64,000 bases of DNA from Hymenobacter metallicola (GTDB taxonomy: Bacteria; Bacteroidota; Bacteroidia; Cytophagales; Hymenobacteraceae): the NCBI RefSeq assembly GCF_004745645.1, contig NZ_SRMB01000007.1:1-64000 (forward strand), read 5' to 3'. Below the pieces are notes generated by a model, which was not told the DNA's origin, ran no database searches, and saw nothing but the letters and a program-made list of their open reading frames with translations. This document shows, piece by piece, positions 60,550 through 64,000 of this stretch (positions are counted from its first letter, which is position 1; the number at the start of each line of letters is the position of its first letter). A program made the position numbers and the translations under genes.

Positions 60550-61239
60550 TTAATAATCGACGCCTTCCTTTTTCTTGAATTCGCCCTGCTTGATCTGGTT
60601 GATGAGCTGCAGCCAGCTGAAGGGGTTCAGCAGCGGGTTGTTGGTTTGGGGGGTGGGCGCGGTGCCCATACGCCGGGCTTGGTCGTACTGCTGGTTGTCC
60701 ATGGTCTGGCGGTAGTTGCCCATGCTGGTCACCGGCGCGTTGTTGAAGATGCGGCGCAACACCTGCTCGTTCAGGTTGTCGGCCATGGCCGAGCCCCGCT
60801 CCTTGGGCAGCTTCAGGGCCAGGAAAGCCCGCTTAAACTCCTTTTCGGTGGCGTAGGGAAAGATGCGCACCTCGGGCAGAATAGTAGCATCTTCCTTGAG
60901 CTGCACGATAACCGAGTAGCTCTGGCGCTGGTAGTCGGGCGGAATCACCACGGTCTGGTTGCGGTAGCCCAGGGAGCGAATCACGATACTGTCGCCGGTG
61001 AGTACGGGCAGCGAAAAGTACCCGTAGGCGTTGGTGGCCGTGCCGCGGCCGGCTTTGGGCACAAACACCGTGGCCCCGGGTACGCCCAGCAGACTATCAC
61101 CCGTGGCAATAATGCCGGTGAACTGCACCACGCGGCGCTGCCCCTGAGCCTGAGCCCGCGACGGGCTCAACCCGACAAGGGCCATGATGACCAGCACCAG
61201 CACCAGCCACGAAAAACGAATTCGAACACTACCAGACAT
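60550..61239 (-). CDS. Carboxypeptidase-like regulatory domain protein
   Basis: 229 residues with a signal peptide (about 1-32, AQAQ). A CarboxypepD_reg-like Ig fold (about 38-115, VVQFTGIIATGDSLLGVPGA, AYGYFSLPVLTGDSI) is followed by a helical region (about 120-229) ending in EFKKKEGVDY. Such proteins are found in the envelope of Bacteroidota; function unknown. The ATG at 61239 is chosen; the ATG at 61248 is 3 codons earlier. A terminator follows its stop. Confidence 0.8.
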   Translation of the reverse strand: MSGSVRIRFSWLVLVLVIMALVGLSPSRAQAQGQRRVVQFTGIIATGDSLLGVPGATVFVPKAGRGTATNAYGYFSLPVLTGDSIVIRSLGYRNQTVVIPPDYQRQSYSVIVQLKEDATILPEVRIFPYATEKEFKRAFLALKLPKERGSAMADNLNEQVLRRIFNNAPVTSMGNYRQTMDNQQYDQARRMGTAPTPQTNNPLLNPFSWLQLINQIKQGEFKKKEGVDY

Positions 61240-61271
61240 ACAAGGCATTACAGACTACAATAATACGGCTC

Positions 61272-61305
61272 TTTGAGGGTGGAAGCCCGGGTTGGTGTAA
61301 ATTTG
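61272..61305 (+). promoter_or_regulatory. Promoter of the ArsR-family gene
   Basis: TTTG at 61272-61275, 22 bases, then TAAATTTG at 61298-61305, matching TTTG-N-TAnnTTTG; the ATG is 44 bases on. Confidence 0.55.
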
Positions 61306-61349
61306 TTCCCGGCCTGGCCCACTGGCCTGCTTCGCCTTTCAGACAAAAG

Positions 61350-61739
61350 ATGCGCCTAAAACACTTCAGCGTTGCATTCGGTCAACAACTATTCAAAGCT
61401 TTTGGTGACGACTCGCGGGTGCGCATCCTGCATTTGCTGTGGCGCAACCAGGAAATGTGCATTTCTGACCTGGAACAGGTGCTCGACTTCACTCAAACCA
61501 AGACGTCCCGGCAATTATTGTATCTGAAAAATGCGGGTTTGGTGAATTTTCGGCGGCTCGACAACTGGGCCTTTTACTTTATCAAGGACGAAGTAATGGA
61601 CTTAGTGGTGCAGATGCTGGCCTTTATGGAAAAGGACACCCAACTGGTGCACGATCAGCAGATTTACAAAACGCTATGGTCGAACCGGGAGCTGGCCGCG
61701 TACAAGCTCCAAAACCGCCGTTGGACGGGCATGTCCTAA
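61350..61739 (+). CDS. ArsR-family winged-helix transcriptional regulator
   Basis: 129 residues. Winged helix-turn-helix of ArsR type: LFKAFGDDSRVRILHLLWR, MCISDLEQVLDFTQTKTSRQ, LLYLKNAGLVNFRRLDNW. A single cysteine (about residue 37) and no CxC or His cluster, so an arsenic or metal sensor is not supported. It precedes the ferredoxin and YjjG-like genes on the same strand and may control them. Confidence 0.87.
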   Translation: MRLKHFSVAFGQQLFKAFGDDSRVRILHLLWRNQEMCISDLEQVLDFTQTKTSRQLLYLKNAGLVNFRRLDNWAFYFIKDEVMDLVVQMLAFMEKDTQLVHDQQIYKTLWSNRELAAYKLQNRRWTGMS

Positions 61740-61784
61740 ACCCGGCGGGCCTGCGGCTTGTTACCTTAGCTACTCAGCTCCTCT

Positions 61785-62102
61785 ATGACTCTGGCGTATC
61801 ACCTGTTTGTGTGCAACAACCAAAAAGACGAAATCGGGAAGGACGTGGCCCGCGCCCTGAAGATTGAAATCAAGAAGCAGGGGCTCAAAAGCCTGCTGAT
61901 TGGCGGCACCAAACGCAAAACCCGGGTGCAAACCTGCAACTGCCTGGACGTGTGCAAACACTGCAAAAAGGGCCCCGGCGCGGCCGTCATCATTTACCCC
62001 GAAGGCACGCTCTACGGCGACGTGAAGCCCAAAGATGCAGCCGACATCGTGCAGAATCATTTGCTCGACGGCCGGGTTGTAAAAAGACTATTGCTCGATT
62101 AA
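61785..62102 (+). CDS. Thioredoxin-like [2Fe-2S] ferredoxin
   Basis: 105 residues. Begins LAYHLFVCNNQKDE (Cys10) with a second cysteine group Cys51, Cys53, Cys57 and Cys60 in QTCNCLDVCKHC. This is the pattern of thioredoxin-like 2Fe-2S ferredoxins. It ends with a KDAADIVQNHLLDG segment, also family-typical. Cytoplasmic electron carrier; redox partner unknown. Only six bases separate it from the next gene, so they form an operon. Confidence 0.85.
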   Translation: MTLAYHLFVCNNQKDEIGKDVARALKIEIKKQGLKSLLIGGTKRKTRVQTCNCLDVCKHCKKGPGAAVIIYPEGTLYGDVKPKDAADIVQNHLLDGRVVKRLLLD

Positions 62103-62108
62103 TTCGTT

Positions 62109-62828
62109 GTGCCTGTGCCTACTCTTTCGTCCTCCAAGCAGTACCGCCACCTCTTCTTCGACCTCGACCACACCCTGTGGGACTTCGAGAAGAACGCCGA
62201 CGAAACCCTGCGCACCCTGTTTGAGCTGCACGAGCTGGGCCGCTTCGGCACGTTCACCGTCGACGATTTTATTGACCGGTACCGCGACGTGAACCACGCC
62301 CTGTGGCGCATGTACCAGAACAACAAGATCAGCCAGCAGCAGCTGCGCAGCATCCGATTTGTGCGCACCTTGGCCAAGCTCGGCGTCGACGAGGTCGATG
62401 TGCCTTTTAATATTTCCCAGCAGTTTACTGATCTGCTGCCGCAAAAGTCGGCGGTATTTCCCTTCACCCACGAGGTGCTCGACTACCTGCGCCCCAAGTA
62501 CACCTTGCACCTGATTACCAACGGCTTCAAGGACATTCAGCACATCAAGCTGACGTCTTCGAACCTGACCGACTACTTCCAGGAAGTTATTACCTCCGAG
62601 TGCAGCGGCTACTTGAAGCCCGACGCGCGCATGTTCCGGCACGCCCTGGAGCGTACCGGGGCTACGGCCGCCGAAAGTCTGATGATCGGCGACAATCTGG
62701 AGTGCGACGTGCTGGGCGCCTACAACGCCGGCATCGACCAGGTGTACTTCAACCCTGATAAGCGCCGGCACTTTGCCAGCACTACCTACGAAATCAGCTG
62801 CCTAAGCGAATTGCGCCAGATTCTATAA
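62109..62828 (+). CDS. YjjG family HAD phosphatase (noncanonical pyrimidine nucleotidase)
   Basis: 239 residues of the HAD superfamily. The nucleophile motif is Asp18-x-Asp20 (FFDLDHTLWDF), and motif IV is IGDNLECDVLGAYNAG. FEKNADETLRTLFE and LITNGFKDIQHIKL fit the YjjG subfamily, which dephosphorylates nucleotides such as dUMP and noncanonical pyrimidines. It begins with GTG at 62109 (another GTG at 62115), six bases after the ferredoxin stop. Confidence 0.9.
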   Translation: MPVPTLSSSKQYRHLFFDLDHTLWDFEKNADETLRTLFELHELGRFGTFTVDDFIDRYRDVNHALWRMYQNNKISQQQLRSIRFVRTLAKLGVDEVDVPFNISQQFTDLLPQKSAVFPFTHEVLDYLRPKYTLHLITNGFKDIQHIKLTSSNLTDYFQEVITSECSGYLKPDARMFRHALERTGATAAESLMIGDNLECDVLGAYNAGIDQVYFNPDKRRHFASTTYEISCLSELRQIL

Positions 62829-62837
62829 AACAGGCGC

Positions 62838-62866
62838 CCCCGGCAGAACCGTCTGTTCTACCGGGG
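62838..62866. terminator. Hairpin between convergent genes
   Basis: Stem ccccggcagaac / gttctaccgggg (11 of 12 pairs) with a 5-base loop; no strong T-run. Confidence 0.4.
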
Positions 62867-62902
62867 TCACCCGCTGCCGGCGACTACTCGTTGGTCCTTG
62901 GC

Positions 62903-64000
62903 TTACAACACCAGCCGGTCCCAGCGCAGGTCCTGCTCACTGATGGCCGACAGCAGCACTAGCCCCACTCCTACCAGCCCGTGCAGCAGATTGCCTTCGT
63001 GCTGATGGTAGAAGTCGTTGGTGAGGTCGTGGGTCAGCCAGCTGCGGGTTTGGGTCAGCCAAAATGTGTAGCCTTTGCGGTACGCCTCGTGGCCGCTTAG
63101 TTGGTAAAGCGCCCGGTAGAGCTGAGCGACTCCGGCGGCCCCGGAGCTGAAACTAGAGTTAGTAATGCCCGTGGACCGCACATCAGTACGCAGCAAGGTA
63201 TTGAGACCCACGAGTTCGGCTAAGCGCACCAGCTCGGCATCCTGCAACAATTGATGCCCTCTATAGAGGAGTAAGGCCTGGCCCATATCCCCATTACTCC
63301 AGCTCAGTTCGTTGCTGAAGATGGCCTCTTGCTGGCTGTGGGCCAGCAAGCTGGGGAAAATAGCGTACTTCTTTTCCGAAAAATCGACTTCCCGCTTTGC
63401 CGCGAGCAGGTACACAATGCCTTGCTGCACCCGCTGCTGAATTTGGGGTAGCTGCCCCCCGGCTTCCGTCAGGCGGATGAGCAGTAGTAGTTCCCCAGCC
63501 AGCCCGTCGGCTAGGCCCAGCCGGATAAGACCTTCCTCGTTGGTAACGACATCCTCGCCATGCGCGAAGGAAAACCAAAAACTCGGCGTTTGATCGGCCA
63601 GGGCTTTTTCCAGCAGTTCCAGTACCTGCCCCCAGTAGGCGGGGGCTAGTTGACCAGGGAGCCGCAGCTGAAAATAACGCACAATCCGCAAAAAGCCAGG
63701 CCGGCTCCCGGCTTGGCGCTGGCCTAGCAACACGCTGGCCTCGGTAAGCAACTGCCGGTCAAGCTCGGCTAGCGAGGCCGCCTTGTCGGGGCCGATAATG
63801 GCTTGCTCTACCAACTCAGCATGCAGCCAAGCCAGGGTCACGACTTCATCCAGCAGCCCCAGCGTCCAGGTGGAGGAAAGCTGCTGGGGCAGCAAGAGCA
63901 GCAGTTGCCCCAGCAGCTCTTGTGCCCGCAGGGCATCTTGCTCCTGGTGGAAGGCCCGGTAGAGAGCATAATAATAGATAGTATAACCGAGCAACTCGGC
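62903..64000 (-). CDS. LanC-like protein lacking zinc ligands (partial, 5' end beyond window)
   Basis: At least 365 residues in frame, open to the window edge, so the start lies beyond 64000. LanC-type toroid repeats are visible: GLADGLAGELLLL (where LanC has GxAHGxxG), LSWSNGDMGQALLL (63280-63308), NSSFSSGAAGVAQLY (63133-63163) and GNLLHGLVGVGLVLL (62967-63000). In lanthionine cyclases the zinc ligands are the Cys of a WCxG block and the Cys-His of a CHG block. Here these read S-N and S-S, so zinc binding and cyclase activity are doubtful. It may be a degenerate or repurposed LanC. Confidence 0.65.
   Translation of the reverse strand, partial: AELLGYTIYYYALYRAFHQEQDALRAQELLGQLLLLLPQQLSSTWTLGLLDEVVTLAWLHAELVEQAIIGPDKAASLAELDRQLLTEASVLLGQRQAGSRPGFLRIVRYFQLRLPGQLAPAYWGQVLELLEKALADQTPSFWFSFAHGEDVVTNEEGLIRLGLADGLAGELLLLIRLTEAGGQLPQIQQRVQQGIVYLLAAKREVDFSEKKYAIFPSLLAHSQQEAIFSNELSWSNGDMGQALLLYRGHQLLQDAELVRLAELVGLNTLLRTDVRSTGITNSSFSSGAAGVAQLYRALYQLSGHEAYRKGYTFWLTQTRSWLTHDLTNDFYHQHEGNLLHGLVGVGLVLLSAISEQDLRWDRLVL

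Overview
The window looks like chromosomal DNA of a GC-rich member of the Bacteroidota, most likely a Hymenobacter-type bacterium. Three things point there. At least five proteins end in type A secretion-system-9 (T9SS) sorting domains with the PNP motif, and one ends in a CHU_C-type (type B) domain. Some start regions carry Bacteroidota-style promoters (TTTG, about 20 bases, TAnnTTTG) and ribosome binding sites are generally absent. The protein families (DUF4856, imelysin, HTTM, DUF72 pairs, gliding-associated C-termini, YIP1, NDH-2) are typical of the group. I see no rRNA, tRNA, CRISPR array, integrase or transposase. The genus is an inference from style, not from a marker gene.

Layout. 1-12.3 kb: MBL-fold hydrolase, OmpA/TSP3 protein, S9 glutamyl-endopeptidase-like peptidase, a DUF72 protein, a glycine-zipper protein, a lipoprotein, a T9SS-exported esterase, a second DUF72 protein and a TPR lipoprotein. 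12.3-16.2 kb: a three-subunit molybdenum hydroxylase operon of the PaoABC/YagTSR type. 16.5-19.2 kb: T9SS pectate lyase, then on the minus strand an ArsM-like methyltransferase with a small membrane protein. 19.4-25.6 kb: a tightly packed operon of DUF4856 lipoprotein, imelysin lipoprotein, HTTM membrane protein and TonB-dependent receptor, probably for iron or another metal. 25.7-33.4 kb: PfkB-type kinase, CHU_C protein, manganese catalase, a T9SS adhesin-like protein and an SDR oxidoreductase. 33.7-41.3 kb: ImmA/IrrE protease with a two-helix membrane protein and DUF3891, then GDPD, GAF, DUF808 and DinB proteins, a degenerate minisatellite and dispersed repeats.

41.4-42.9 kb is an abrupt AT-rich islet holding a GT25-family glycosyltransferase and an unknown membrane protein. 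It sits between a dispersed repeat and clpB and is the clearest sign of horizontal transfer here. 43-53.3 kb: ClpB, a small membrane protein, a T9SS repeat protein, a beta-propeller lipoprotein and a 1244-residue T9SS protein built from a mosaic of repeats. 53.4-62.8 kb: HupE/UreJ, M1 peptidase, YIP1, cupin, PH-domain protein, NDH-2, a CarboxypepD_reg-like protein, an ArsR-family regulator, a thioredoxin-like ferredoxin and a YjjG-like HAD phosphatase. The right edge (62.9-64 kb) cuts a LanC-like protein that has the toroid motifs but lacks the usual zinc ligands. It may mark the edge of a peptide-modification locus outside the window.

Much of the window is envelope biology: secreted T9SS cargo, lipoproteins, outer-membrane uptake and peptidases. 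Strong intrinsic terminators separate most transcription units and are listed. Function calls rest on motif recognition by eye; no database search was run.
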